Positions 24,961 to 32,483 of a stretch of DNA of 33,092 nt are shown piece after piece. The notes under the pieces were generated by a model. It was not told where the DNA came from, did no database searches, and saw only the letters and a list, made by a program, of their open reading frames with translations. This stretch comes from Victivallales bacterium (GTDB lineage Bacteria > Verrucomicrobiota > Lentisphaeria > Oligosphaerales > Oligosphaeraceae). The DNA is taken from contig JAFRLI010000304.1 of NCBI GenBank assembly GCA_017431255.1, positions 1-33,092 of the forward strand, read 5' to 3'. The translations under genes were made by a program, and so were the position numbers. The stretch's first letter is position 1. Each line of letters opens with the position of its first letter.

Positions 24961-25109
24961 TTGCAAAACTACCGCCCAATCGCCAAACCGCCGCAAGCGA
25001 GGGCGAAGAACGAAAGCGAAGCGTGGTGACCACGCCTAGTTAGAGCGATGAAGCCATTGCGCCTCGCCGTGAAGGCGGTTGGGATGAGAGGTTTGCAATT
25101 CCCTCAGCT
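24950..25109. mobile_element. MITE-like palindromic element, 160 bp
   Basis: Terminal inverted repeats AGCTGAGGTAATTGCAAA (24950-24967) and its near-complement at 25092-25109, 17 of 18 matching. The interior is GC-rich with a central palindrome GCGTGGT-G-ACCACGC (25020-25034) and no coding potential. The left terminus GAGGTAATTGCAA is identical to that of the element at 28330. The ATPase stop codon (24958-24960) lies in the left repeat. A structured RNA is an alternative reading. Confidence 0.6.
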
Positions 25110-25125
25110 GAGAAGAACCGCCCCC

Positions 25126-25147
25126 TGTTTTTGCAGGCCACGACGGA
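25126..25147 (+). repeat. Dispersed 34-bp repeat, partial copy
   Basis: TGTTTTTGCAGGCCACGACGG matches the centre of the element at 1208-1241 but lacks its CTCCGC half. It lies just beyond the end of the pseudopilin transcript. Confidence 0.4.
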
Positions 25148-25156
25148 AAAGGAAAA

Positions 25157-25190
25157 GGACGGGCAGGGCGAAAACTCGTCCTGCCCGTCC
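25157..25190 (-). terminator. Terminator of the minus-strand pseudopilin gene
   Basis: GGACGGGCAGG (25157-25167) pairs with CCTGCCCGTCC (25180-25190), loop 12 nt. On the minus strand TTTTCCTTTT follows the stem. It lies 35 bp after the stop codon. Confidence 0.8.
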
Positions 25191-25224
25191 CGTTTATGCG
25201 AAGAGAACAGAGGAAGGGGATTGC

Positions 25225-25998
25225 TTAGGGGAACTCAGGAGTGGCGGCGGGAGCACCCCAGAAGTAGCCATCGGCGGCGTAGCGGTTCTTGGGGAGCGCA
25301 GAAGCCTTCTGGTTCTGGACGTGTCCATCCGCAAAGAGATTGTTGACGGTGGTGTTGCCGCCGTGGTGGGGGAGTCCGCCATTGCCTAGACCCAAGTCGA
25401 CGCTCTGGTAGACGGCGGGGGTGGGATAACTGCCATTGTAGGTATCTCGTTCCGTAAGAGCAAGGCGTTCACTGGGCTTACGGATACGTCCGATGAGTCG
25501 GATTTCGTTGCCGTTGTCTCTCGGCAGGCTGCAATATCCCGTGGAGGAGTTGGGGGCGTAGTGGTAGTAATCCTTGGTGTAGTCGCAGGGGGTGGGACGG
25601 TTGGGGCAGGCGTACGGGGCGACGGGAATCCATTTTCTCACGGATCCTTCCAGCACTTTCTTGCCTTTCGTCATGAAGATATAGTCCCAGCCGGATTGCA
25701 GTTGCAAGTTATACGCTTGCATGCACAGCACATCCAGGAACTTTCCCTGCGATTTGTGGTTCAAGTTTCCGTTCGCGCACGGAATGGCACCACCATCATC
25801 CTCAAGATAAAATGCGATTTGCAGACCAATCTGCTTCTCATTGTTGATGCAACTGATTTCGCGCGCCTTTTCACGCGCCTTCGCCAGCGCCGGCAGCAGC
25901 ATGGCCGCCAGAATCGCGATAATCGCAATCACGACCAGCAACTCAATCAGGGTGAAGTGCTTGTTTTCAGAGGATGGGGGGGTAAATTGTTTTTTCAT
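25225..25998 (-). CDS. Pseudopilin-like protein with prepilin N terminus, H-x-DG C terminus
   Basis: 257 residues from the ATG at 25998, preceded on the minus strand by AAAGAGG; the frame continues to 26160, but that extension overlaps the promoter at 26090-26117. [14 protein letters not shown] precedes the prepilin motif [15 protein letters not shown]. From this Phe, 32 residues are identical to those of the pseudopilins at 13010 and 31512. The residue before cleavage is His, not Gly. The C-terminal motif [17 protein letters not shown] is the family motif with two extra residues between His and DG. The middle has several Cys and Tyr residues ([10 protein letters not shown]). Inner-membrane, cleaved by a prepilin peptidase. 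It is monocistronic with its own promoter and terminator, and divergent from the IclR gene. Confidence 0.85.
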   Translation of the reverse strand: MKKQFTPPSSENKHFTLIELLVVIAIIAILAAMLLPALAKAREKAREISCINNEKQIGLQIAFYLEDDGGAIPCANGNLNHKSQGKFLDVLCMQAYNLQLQSGWDYIFMTKGKKVLEGSVRKWIPVAPYACPNRPTPCDYTKDYYHYAPNSSTGYCSLPRDNGNEIRLIGRIRKPSERLALTERDTYNGSYPTPAVYQSVDLGLGNGGLPHHGGNTTVNNLFADGHVQNQKASALPKNRYAADGYFWGAPAATPEFP

Positions 25999-26089
25999 GG
26001 GGAATGCCTCTTTGGGGTTTGGTGGTGGTATTATGTTACGAAACGAAAAATGTTCACATTTGAAGGATGTTCTTTTCAAATCTAAACAC

Positions 26090-26117
26090 ATTATACCGAT
26101 ATTTTCCCCCTTTTCAA
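26090..26117 (-). promoter_or_regulatory. Strong sigma70-like promoter of the minus-strand pseudopilin gene
   Basis: Minus strand TTGAAA (26112-26117), 16-bp spacer, perfect TATAAT (26090-26095). Leaves an untranslated leader of about 85 nt. Confidence 0.7.
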
Positions 26118-26208
26118 GAGTTTTCCCCTTAAAAATTTCATTTCTGAAAAAAATTTGCAAAAATCTTCGGATTGTGGTTAGGAAAGGGGGTTTTTCAAGG
26201 GAGTGCTC

Positions 26209-26236
26209 TTGACAAAGGGGGGAATGGGGTTAGATT
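26209..26236 (+). promoter_or_regulatory. Promoter of the IclR-led catabolic run
   Basis: Perfect TTGACA (26209-26214), 16-bp spacer, TAGATT (26231-26236). GTTCACA occurs twice downstream, at 26243 and again just before the start codon (26265), and could be part of an IclR site. Confidence 0.55.
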
Positions 26237-26272
26237 ATTCTAGTTCACAACTGAAAAGAGCGAGGTTCACAT

Positions 26273-27001
26273 ATGAAAAACACAATCCCTGCTGTAGACA
26301 AGACGCTGCATGTACTGGAACTTTTGAGTACTGGTGCGCTGGGTCAGACGGAACTGGCGAAGCGGACGGGTGCGAGCACCTCGACGTGCTACCGCATTCT
26401 GCAGACGTTGTTGAGTAGGAGGTGGGTGATTCGGGACGAGTCGGGTCGGTATGCGCTGTCGACGGTTTTCTTCATGATGTCGAAGCGCAGTCCATTGGCG
26501 ATGTTTGAGGGATTGGAGCCATTGATGGTGGAGCTGTCCCAAAAGTCGGGTTTGGCGTGTAAGATATCGGTTCGTCAAGGAGGGGAGCAGGTAACGATTT
26601 TGCGGGTAGACAGTCCGTTAGGAGTCGGGTTTTCCTTTTCTGTGGGGGCGAGGTTTCCGTTAATAGAAGGCACAGTTGGAGCGGCGTTGTTGAGCAAGGA
26701 GACGGACGAAACTCTGGAACTCTTGCGGCAGCGTTGCCATTCCGATATTGTGGAAGTGCGCGAGCCGGGATTGCTGGAGCGTCGCGTGGCGACGGTTCGC
26801 AAGGATGGCTATGTGCTAAGCGAGCGGGAAACTCGCTGGAAAATCAATGCCATTTCGGCGCCATTGCATGGAGAGGGCGGTTTGGTTGTCGCGGCCCTCA
26901 CTCTCATCGGGAATGCGAAGGATTTTGAGCCGGAGCATCTTCCGTTCATTTGCAGGGAACTCAAGACAACAGTCCGTCACATGGAGGCAAGACTTTCGTG
27001 A
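26273..27001 (+). CDS. IclR-family transcriptional regulator
   Basis: 242 residues, typical for IclR proteins. GAGG at 26262-26265 precedes the ATG. N-terminal winged helix at about 5-65: TELAKRTGASTSTCYRILQTLLSRRWV is the helix-turn-helix and SGRYALSTVFFMM the wing and linker. The effector-binding domain starts near 75, with LEPLMVELSQKSGLACKISVRQGGEQVTILRV and the family's GTVGAALLS and INAISAPLHGEGGLVVAALTLIG segments near 130 and 200. Cytoplasmic regulator, probably sensing a sugar acid or a breakdown intermediate. Its stop overlaps the start of the next gene (GTGA), so the two are translationally coupled; it most likely controls the run 26273-31393. Codon use is more G/T-ending than in the genes that follow. 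Confidence 0.92.
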   Translation: MKNTIPAVDKTLHVLELLSTGALGQTELAKRTGASTSTCYRILQTLLSRRWVIRDESGRYALSTVFFMMSKRSPLAMFEGLEPLMVELSQKSGLACKISVRQGGEQVTILRVDSPLGVGFSFSVGARFPLIEGTVGAALLSKETDETLELLRQRCHSDIVEVREPGLLERRVATVRKDGYVLSERETRWKINAISAPLHGEGGLVVAALTLIGNAKDFEPEHLPFICRELKTTVRHMEARLS

Positions 27002-28314
27002 AAATTGACCCATCGCAGCTGAAGATTACGGATGTCCGTTTTGCGGACATCGATGGCGCGCCGAAGCGGTGCACGCTCATCAAGGTGTACACGAACCAGG
27101 GGCTGGTGGGATACGGCGAGGTGCGTGACGCATCGAGTCGTACCTACGCCGCCATGCTGAAGAGCCGCATCCTGGGCGAGAATCCATGCAATGTGGAGAA
27201 GATTTTCCGCCGCATCAAGCAATTTGGCGGAGATTCGCGGCAGGCTGGCGGCGTGTGCGGGCTGGAGGTCGCGTGCTGGGATTTGGCCGGGAAGGCGTGG
27301 GGCGTGCCCGTCTGGCAGTTGCTCGGCGGCAGATTCCGCGACCGCGTCCGCGTCTACTGCGACACCGATTCGGAAGGCGGTGGACGCGACATGGGCAAGG
27401 CACTCAAGGAGCGCATGGCCAAGGGATTTACTTTCCTCAAGATGGATTTGGGCATTGAGTTGCTTACCGATGTTCCCGGCGCCCTCTCCGCGCCGCTCGG
27501 CTTCCTGGAAAAGATGCGCGAGTACAAGCACACCGTCTTCAGCACACCGCACGGCTCCATCGACCCACGCGCCATGCGCGGCGAAGCCTATGACCTCTTC
27601 AACACGGCACACCCCTTCACGGGAATCCACATCACCGAAAAGGGACTGGACTTCCTCGAAAAATATATGGCGGACGTGCGCGCCGAGGTCGGCTATGAAA
27701 TCCCCATCGCCATCGACCACCTCGGCCATATCCCCCTCGAAGACTGCATCAAGCTCGGACGTCGCCTCGAGAAGTATAACCTCGCCTGGATGGAAGACCC
27801 CATTCCCTGGCAGATGACCGACCAGTACGTGCGCCTCGCAAACGCCACCACCACCCCACTCGGCACGGGCGAAGACATCTACCTCAAGGAGAACTTCCTA
27901 CCGTTGCTCAAGTCAGGCGCGCTTGCCGTCGTCCATCCCGACATTCTGACGGCGGGCGGCATCCTCGAAACCAAGAAGATTGGTGATTTGGCCGAAGAGT
28001 ACGGCGTCCAGATGAACATTCACATGGCGGAGAGTCCGATTGCGTGCCTGGCGGCCGTCCACGTCGCCGCAGCGACGCGCAACTTCATGTCGCTGGAGAT
28101 TCATTCAGTGGACGTGCCGTGGTGGGCCGACCTCGTGAACCCGCGCCTCGAAATCCAGGATGGCTACGTCGCCGTCCCGAACACGCCCGGTCTCGGAATC
28201 GAATCTCTTAACGAACCCCTCATTCAGGAAAAACTTCACGCCGACTTCCCCGAGGCCTGGGCACCCACCGACGCCTGGGACAAGGAGTGGGCAAACGATC
28301 GTCAGTGGTCCTAA
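26998..28314 (+). CDS. Enolase-superfamily (mandelate racemase/muconate lactonizing type) sugar-acid dehydratase-like protein
   Basis: 438 residues from the GTG at 26998, which overlaps the IclR stop by 4 nt and has GGAGG 10 nt upstream. N-terminal capping domain with KITDVRFADIDG and TLIKVYTNQGLVGYGEVRDASS, then the TIM barrel. Putative metal ligands are Asp240 (AIDHLGH), Glu266 (WMEDPIP) and Glu292 (GTGEDIY), the standard Asp/Glu/Glu of the superfamily; Lys148 (FLKMD) and His342 (NIHMAES) are candidate acid/base residues. This pattern fits the dehydratase-type members acting on sugar acids such as mannonate, galactonate or gluconate, but no single substrate can be read from it. Cytoplasmic. 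The following gene is separated from it by the MITE-like element 28330-28516. Confidence 0.88.
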   Translation: MKIDPSQLKITDVRFADIDGAPKRCTLIKVYTNQGLVGYGEVRDASSRTYAAMLKSRILGENPCNVEKIFRRIKQFGGDSRQAGGVCGLEVACWDLAGKAWGVPVWQLLGGRFRDRVRVYCDTDSEGGGRDMGKALKERMAKGFTFLKMDLGIELLTDVPGALSAPLGFLEKMREYKHTVFSTPHGSIDPRAMRGEAYDLFNTAHPFTGIHITEKGLDFLEKYMADVRAEVGYEIPIAIDHLGHIPLEDCIKLGRRLEKYNLAWMEDPIPWQMTDQYVRLANATTTPLGTGEDIYLKENFLPLLKSGALAVVHPDILTAGGILETKKIGDLAEEYGVQMNIHMAESPIACLAAVHVAAATRNFMSLEIHSVDVPWWADLVNPRLEIQDGYVAVPNTPGLGIESLNEPLIQEKLHADFPEAWAPTDAWDKEWANDRQWS

Positions 28315-28329
28315 CCAATCAAACCAAAA

Positions 28330-28516
28330 GAGGTAATTGCAATACACTCTAAAGTCCACAGAACACACGGAATACACTGAAATGTTTGTCCGCGCTTCGC
28401 GCGGCCAAACACTTGATGTATCATAAAATACAAAGTGCAAGCCACCGCGGAGCAGCGGATTACTTTCTGTTTGTTCTGTGTATTCTGTGGACTAAAAAGT
28501 TTTTTGCAATTGCCTC
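28330..28516. mobile_element. MITE-like element, 187 bp, with long imperfect terminal inverted repeats
   Basis: The left arm GAGGTAATTGCAA (28330-28342) continues into AGTCCACAGAACACACGG; the right arm read backwards is GAGGCAATTGCAA (28504-28516) continuing into AGTCCACAGAATACACAG. The arms match over roughly 50 bp with scattered mismatches. The centre has TTTG-T-CCGCGC-TTC-GCGCGG-C-CAAA, a stable hairpin. No coding potential. It sits between the dehydratase stop and the GH10 ribosome-binding site, so it is transcribed with the operon. Confidence 0.75.
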
Positions 28517-28530
28517 AACAGGAGAACAAC

Positions 28531-29868
28531 ATGAGCGAACGACAAGCAGTCCTCAAGGAATTCCACCGCCAAAGCCTCTACATGGAAGGTCGCATTCGCG
28601 ACGGAATCGAAGCCAATCGCAAGGGCTATGCCCAAATCAAACTCGTTGACGCCGACGGCAACCCCGTCCCCAGCGCCCACATCAAAGCAACCCAACTGAC
28701 GCACGACTTCCGCCTCGGCGCAAACTGCTTCATGCTGGGCGAACTCGAAACCCCCGAAAAGAACGTCGCCTACGAACAATATTTCAAGGACGCCTTCAAC
28801 CTTGCGACGATTCCGTTCTACTGGAGCGACCTCGAACCTGAGCAGGGAAAGCCGCGTTTCGCCAAAGACAGCCCCCGCATCTACCGCCGTCCGCCCACCG
28901 ACCGCTGCGTCGAGTTCTGCGAGCAGAACGGCATTGAACCCAAGTGCCACTGCCTCCATTACGTCGCGTTCCATCCCAAGTGGCTTCCGCTGGGAGACCT
29001 CACCGCGCAGAAATACTTCCTGGAGAAGCGCATGAGGGAACTTTCCGAACGCTATGCGGCCCGCATCCCCTCCTGGGAGGTCCTCAACGAAAGTTACTGG
29101 GGCACCCATCGCTTCCAGGGATCGCTTTATCATGAGCCCGACTTTGTGGATTGGTCCTTCTCCACGGCTGACCGCTACTTCCACAGCAACCGTCTCATCA
29201 TCAACGATGATTCTCACACCGTCTGGTGCAATTACAAAGACTTCCGTTCCGCGTACTACATGGAGATCAAGCAGGCCATCGACCACGGCGCGCACCTCGA
29301 TTCCATCGGAATGCAGTACCACATGTTCATGCGCCGCGAAAACGAAATCGAAAACCTCGAGCACTTCTACAATCCCCGCCGCCTCTTCAACGTGATGGAC
29401 ACCTATGCCACCCTTGGACGCAAACTCCAAATCACGGAAATGACCATCTCCGCTTACGGCGATTCCCAGGAAGACGAGGAAATCCAGGCCGAACTCGCCT
29501 ACAACCTCTACCGCATCTTCTTCTCCCATCCCGCGATGGAAGCCATCATCTACTGGAATCTCGCCGATGGATATGCGCATCGCGCCGTCCCCGGCGACAT
29601 GACTGCCGGCGAAAACTACTACTACGGCGGCCTCATCCACTTCGACTTTACCCCGAAGCCTGCCTACAAAGTCATCAAAGACCTCTTCCAAAAAGAGTTC
29701 CGCACCGATGCCGAGGCGCAGGGAGACGACGAGGGATTCGCCTTCTTCAAGGGATTCTACGGCAACTACGCCCTCGAAATCACTACTCCCGACCGCGTCT
29801 TCAAAACCAATTTCCACCTGAACAAAGTATTCACGGAACCCATCACCATCACGATTCCAAAGGAGTAA
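28531..29868 (+). CDS. GH10 endo-1,4-beta-xylanase-like enzyme, intracellular
   Basis: 445 residues; AGGAG at 28520-28524 precedes the ATG at 28531. An in-frame ATG at 28435 lies inside the MITE-like element and is not used. GH10 barrel: acid/base Glu187 in SWEVLNES and nucleophile Glu303 in LQITEMTIS, with the family's HCLHYVAFHPKWLP (about 140-153) and IIYWNLADGYAH near 350. An N-terminal beta-domain (GYAQIKLVDADGNPVPSAHIKATQ) precedes the barrel, as in other GH10-like proteins of this phylum. No signal peptide, so it should act in the cytoplasm on imported xylo-oligosaccharides, possibly ones carrying uronic acids, given the sugar-acid enzymes next to it. The RraA-like gene starts 5 nt after its stop. 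Confidence 0.88.
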   Translation: MSERQAVLKEFHRQSLYMEGRIRDGIEANRKGYAQIKLVDADGNPVPSAHIKATQLTHDFRLGANCFMLGELETPEKNVAYEQYFKDAFNLATIPFYWSDLEPEQGKPRFAKDSPRIYRRPPTDRCVEFCEQNGIEPKCHCLHYVAFHPKWLPLGDLTAQKYFLEKRMRELSERYAARIPSWEVLNESYWGTHRFQGSLYHEPDFVDWSFSTADRYFHSNRLIINDDSHTVWCNYKDFRSAYYMEIKQAIDHGAHLDSIGMQYHMFMRRENEIENLEHFYNPRRLFNVMDTYATLGRKLQITEMTISAYGDSQEDEEIQAELAYNLYRIFFSHPAMEAIIYWNLADGYAHRAVPGDMTAGENYYYGGLIHFDFTPKPAYKVIKDLFQKEFRTDAEAQGDDEGFAFFKGFYGNYALEITTPDRVFKTNFHLNKVFTEPITITIPKE

Positions 29869-29873
29869 AGAGT

Positions 29874-30632
29874 ATGCCCTCCCTGAAAGATATGAAACGT
29901 GAAATCGGCAACGAAGCGGGCCTGATGAAGGTCGAAAAACTTGTCGAACTCCGCGAGAAAGTTTCCAACACCGAATTCCCCATCCCCACCGAGGAACTCT
30001 GTGCACGATTCGCCAAACTCTACAGCGGCTGCATCAACGACGTGCTCCGTGAGTTCACTCTCCTCAACCAGGCACTGCCGAGCGACATCATGCCCCTGCG
30101 CGAGGGGATGGTGATGTGCGGCGAGGCGTTCACCGTCAAAAGCGCTCCAAATGCGATGATTCGCGGCGAAATGACGTTCCGTGCGCAGATGCTGGACGAC
30201 TTCAAGCCCGGCTGCATCGTCGTCTGGGACACGAGCAATGACCAGGATGGTTCGCTGTGGGGCGGCGTGATGACCGCCACTGCAAAGACCAAAGGCATCA
30301 AAGGCGCTGTCATTGCAGGCGGCATTCGCGACACCAAGCAGATTCTGGAGCAGGACTTCCCCATCTTCTACCGCTACCGCACCTCCAATGGCTCCCTCGG
30401 ACGCTGCATGATTACCCACTACCAGACCACCATCCTCATCGGAAAAACCCTCATCCGACCGGGCGATATCATCTTCGGCGACATCGACGGCGTCCTTTGC
30501 ATCCCACGCGACATCGCTTACCCCGTCCTCCAACGCGCCGAACATATCGCCAGCAATGAAGTCGATATTTTCGACTGGGTCCACCAGGGCGACACCATCT
30601 CCGAAATCATCGCCAAGGGAGGATACTTCTAA
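29874..30632 (+). CDS. RraA-like aldolase-family protein
   Basis: 252 residues; AGGAG (29861-29865) lies 8 nt ahead of the ATG and still inside the GH10 gene end. Family signature of the RraA/4-hydroxy-4-methyl-2-oxoglutarate aldolase fold: LYSGCINDVLRE at about 49-60, GEAFTVKSAPNAM at 83-95, and AGGIRD at 148-153, the substrate- and metal-binding segment. The segment LWGGVMTATAKTKG replaces the more usual WGE..ATAAKARG, so the acidic residue present in characterised aldolases is missing here; activity may differ. The N-terminal 40 residues are an extra helical extension. Cytoplasmic. In this context a retro-aldol step on a 2-keto-3-deoxy sugar acid formed by the dehydratase is plausible, but that is an inference. 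Its stop overlaps the next start (TAATG). Confidence 0.85.
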   Translation: MPSLKDMKREIGNEAGLMKVEKLVELREKVSNTEFPIPTEELCARFAKLYSGCINDVLREFTLLNQALPSDIMPLREGMVMCGEAFTVKSAPNAMIRGEMTFRAQMLDDFKPGCIVVWDTSNDQDGSLWGGVMTATAKTKGIKGAVIAGGIRDTKQILEQDFPIFYRYRTSNGSLGRCMITHYQTTILIGKTLIRPGDIIFGDIDGVLCIPRDIAYPVLQRAEHIASNEVDIFDWVHQGDTISEIIAKGGYF

Positions 30633-31393
30633 TGACAGTCATCGATGAGATGTTCTCTCTGAAAGGGCGTCTGGCACTCGTGACGGGGTCCTCGCGCGGA
30701 ATTGGGCGCGCCATCGCCGTCGCCTTCGCGCAGGCGGGAGCACGCGTCATTCTGCACGCCAGCAAGCCTGCGCCGCGCCTGGACGAGGCACTCGCCGAGG
30801 TCCGCGACATCGGCGCGGACGCGACTGCCGTCACTTGCGACCTCACGGATGCCGACGCGCTCCGCCAGGCCATACAGGCCATGCCCGAACACCCTGACAT
30901 TCTCGTGCTCAACGCTTCCTGCCAGCAATATATGCCTATGGAACTGTTTGAGGAGGAGGAATTTGACAAAGAATACGCTGCCAATGTGCGGGCCAGTTTC
31001 ACGCTCTGCAAGGCGTTTCTGCCGAAGATGGTAGAATCGCGCTGGGGGCGTGTCATCGCCATCGGCAGTGTAAACGAGTGGAAGCAGTCTCCGCGTCTGC
31101 CCGTATATGCTTCCAGCAAAAGTGCGCAGACTGGGATGATTATGAGCATTGCGCGGACCCATTCGCAGTACGGAATCACCGCGAACTCCATTGCCCCGGG
31201 AATTATTACGACCGACCGCAACGTCAAGACGCTTTCTGACCCGGAAAAGGTGAAGATGCTCCTCGCCGGCATCCCCGCAGGGTTCTTCGGCAAGCCGAAG
31301 GACATCGCGGGAACCGCACTCCTGCTCGCTTCCGACGCTGGCGCCTACATCAACGGCGCCAACATCCCCGTCACCGGCGGCATGCACCTCTGA
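30632..31393 (+). CDS. Short-chain dehydrogenase/reductase (SDR)
   Basis: 253 residues, classical SDR length. The start codon overlaps the RraA-like stop by one base, with GGGAGG 8 nt upstream. Rossmann motif TGSSRGIG (18-25), NAS (94-96) in place of NNAG, and the catalytic tetrad Asn118, Ser146 (IGSVNEW), Tyr159 and Lys163 (YASSK). PGIITTD and VTGGMHL end the fold as in the family. Cytoplasmic NAD(P)-dependent oxidoreductase. As the last gene in the IclR-dehydratase-GH10-aldolase run it may oxidise the sugar, or reduce an aldehyde or keto-acid formed by the aldolase. Substrate and cofactor cannot be read from sequence with certainty. Followed by a minus-strand dispersed repeat and the terminator of the convergent pseudopilin gene. 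Confidence 0.92.
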   Translation: MTVIDEMFSLKGRLALVTGSSRGIGRAIAVAFAQAGARVILHASKPAPRLDEALAEVRDIGADATAVTCDLTDADALRQAIQAMPEHPDILVLNASCQQYMPMELFEEEEFDKEYAANVRASFTLCKAFLPKMVESRWGRVIAIGSVNEWKQSPRLPVYASSKSAQTGMIMSIARTHSQYGITANSIAPGIITTDRNVKTLSDPEKVKMLLAGIPAGFFGKPKDIAGTALLLASDAGAYINGANIPVTGGMHL

Positions 31394-31403
31394 TACAGCT
31401 ACG

Positions 31404-31436
31404 ACCGCGCGGAGCGCGGCTTGCAAAACCGACACG
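31404..31436 (-). repeat. Dispersed 34-bp repeat, copy 4
   Basis: Minus strand CGTGTCGGTTTTGCAAG then CCGCGCTCCGCGCGGT, with a local CCGCGC-TCC-GCGCGG hairpin. Located 11 bp after the SDR stop. Confidence 0.75.
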
Positions 31437-31453
31437 AGGCATTCCTACATAAA

Positions 31454-31487
31454 CAAACGGACTCCAAGGTTGCCTGGAGTCCGTTTG
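31454..31487 (-). terminator. Terminator of the third pseudopilin gene
   Basis: CAAACGGACTCCA (31454-31466) pairs with TGGAGTCCGTTTG (31475-31487), 13-bp stem, 8-nt loop; on the minus strand TTTATG follows the stem. Repeated at 32535-32568. Confidence 0.75.
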
Positions 31488-31511
31488 TCGCGTGTAAGGG
31501 AAATGCCCGGA

Positions 31512-32318
31512 TTAGAGTTTCTGGTAGATACCGCCGGCGTGTCCGAAGTGGTTCACAGTATTGAAGCCACTGCGGAGTTCGCCTGCGAGGTTGGTGTTGA
31601 CGTGACCATCGAACCAGCCCACGTTAGCCTTGTCGCCATGGCGAAGACCGACCGCATAGTGCTTGCTAGTGTCAAAGGAACTGTAGCGATAGACGATTTG
31701 GCTGCGCTGATAACCAACATATTCGGGGGTGGTGCAAGCCGTGAGTACCATGGAGTCGCCGATCAGTTGCGTATCGGACGGGCGCTTCATCATAGAGGCA
31801 ACCCAGACCATACCGCGTTCCTTTCCGTCTGACGGATTGTTGATTTTGATCCAAAATTTACCACCAATTTCATCCTTGGGGCTGAAGGCGTGTGCATACA
31901 TGCCATAGCAGAAGTAGCGGTATTTGCCAGTATCGCAACCGACAGGCATTCGGTCGGGAGTGGTGGGGCAGAAGAGGGTCGGAGGGCACTGAGTGGTATT
32001 CGTATATCCCTCGCGACGGTCACGCATTGCGATGGTTTCCATATACTTTGGACCGCCATTGTAGCCGACCATCGTGTCGAGGTAAGTCAAGGACGCGCCA
32101 TAGTCTGCGCGTGGCATAGTCACGCCAGGCATCATGTTCGGGAAGTCGGATTCGTAGAAGGAATTGGCAAGGATGTACTGCTTCAGGTTGTTGATGCATG
32201 ATGTGGTGCGTGCCTTTTCGCGTGCCTTCGCCAGCGCAGGCAAGAGCATCGCCGCCAAAATCGCAATGATCGCTATGACCACCAGTAACTCAATCAGGGT
32301 GAACTCTTTCTGTTTCAT
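31512..32318 (-). CDS. Pseudopilin-like protein, H-x9-DG type
   Basis: 268 residues; on the minus strand GAAGGA lies about 8 nt ahead of the ATG at 32318. MKQKE precedes the prepilin motif [15 protein letters not shown], so the residue before cleavage is Glu. The first 32 residues after it equal those of the pseudopilins at 13010 and 25225, while the rest is unrelated in detail. [12 protein letters not shown] is a perfect H-x9-DG motif near residue 240. The middle holds paired Cys ([15 protein letters not shown]). Expected inner-membrane protein exposed outside after processing. Monocistronic, with an A+T-rich upstream region and its own terminator. Its 3' half is duplicated 1081 bp to the right. 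Confidence 0.87.
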   Translation of the reverse strand: MKQKEFTLIELLVVIAIIAILAAMLLPALAKAREKARTTSCINNLKQYILANSFYESDFPNMMPGVTMPRADYGASLTYLDTMVGYNGGPKYMETIAMRDRREGYTNTTQCPPTLFCPTTPDRMPVGCDTGKYRYFCYGMYAHAFSPKDEIGGKFWIKINNPSDGKERGMVWVASMMKRPSDTQLIGDSMVLTACTTPEYVGYQRSQIVYRYSSFDTSKHYAVGLRHGDKANVGWFDGHVNTNLAGELRSGFNTVNHFGHAGGIYQKL

Positions 32319-32389
32319 CTGGGGATTCCTTCGGGGTTGGGGAGGGTAAAAACACTTTTTTAATTCATTAAGAAAAACTTACATATTAT

Positions 32390-32418
32390 TTAATATATCT
32401 CTTCCAATGAAAAATCAA
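32390..32418 (-). promoter_or_regulatory. Candidate promoter of the third pseudopilin gene
   Basis: Minus strand TTGATT (32413-32418), 17-bp spacer, TATTAA (32390-32395), within a markedly A+T-rich stretch (32345-32465). TATATT at 32392-32397 is an overlapping alternative -10. Confidence 0.4.
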
Positions 32419-32483
32419 GTATAAATATCAAAAAAAAGTAAATTTTATAGGTATTTTACAAAATCCGCACTTCCTCAGGGTTT

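Larger units (their letters stand above)
31404..31847 (-). repeat. Long direct repeat, unit A
   Basis: 444 bp repeated at 32485-32928 with a constant offset of 1081 bp and no net length change; about 20 differences by eye (roughly 95 percent identity). It covers the dispersed repeat, the terminator and the 3' half of the pseudopilin gene at 31512. Confidence 0.9.

Noticed and set aside
28435-28530. N-terminal extension of the GH10 gene from the ATG at 28435
   Set aside because: This stretch belongs to the MITE-like element, and a good AGGAG site directly precedes the ATG at 28531.
31470-31832. 120-codon plus-strand frame, nearly repeated at 32482-32913
   Set aside because: Both are the antisense of the duplicated pseudopilin 3' end; the repetition reflects the direct repeat, not a gene family.
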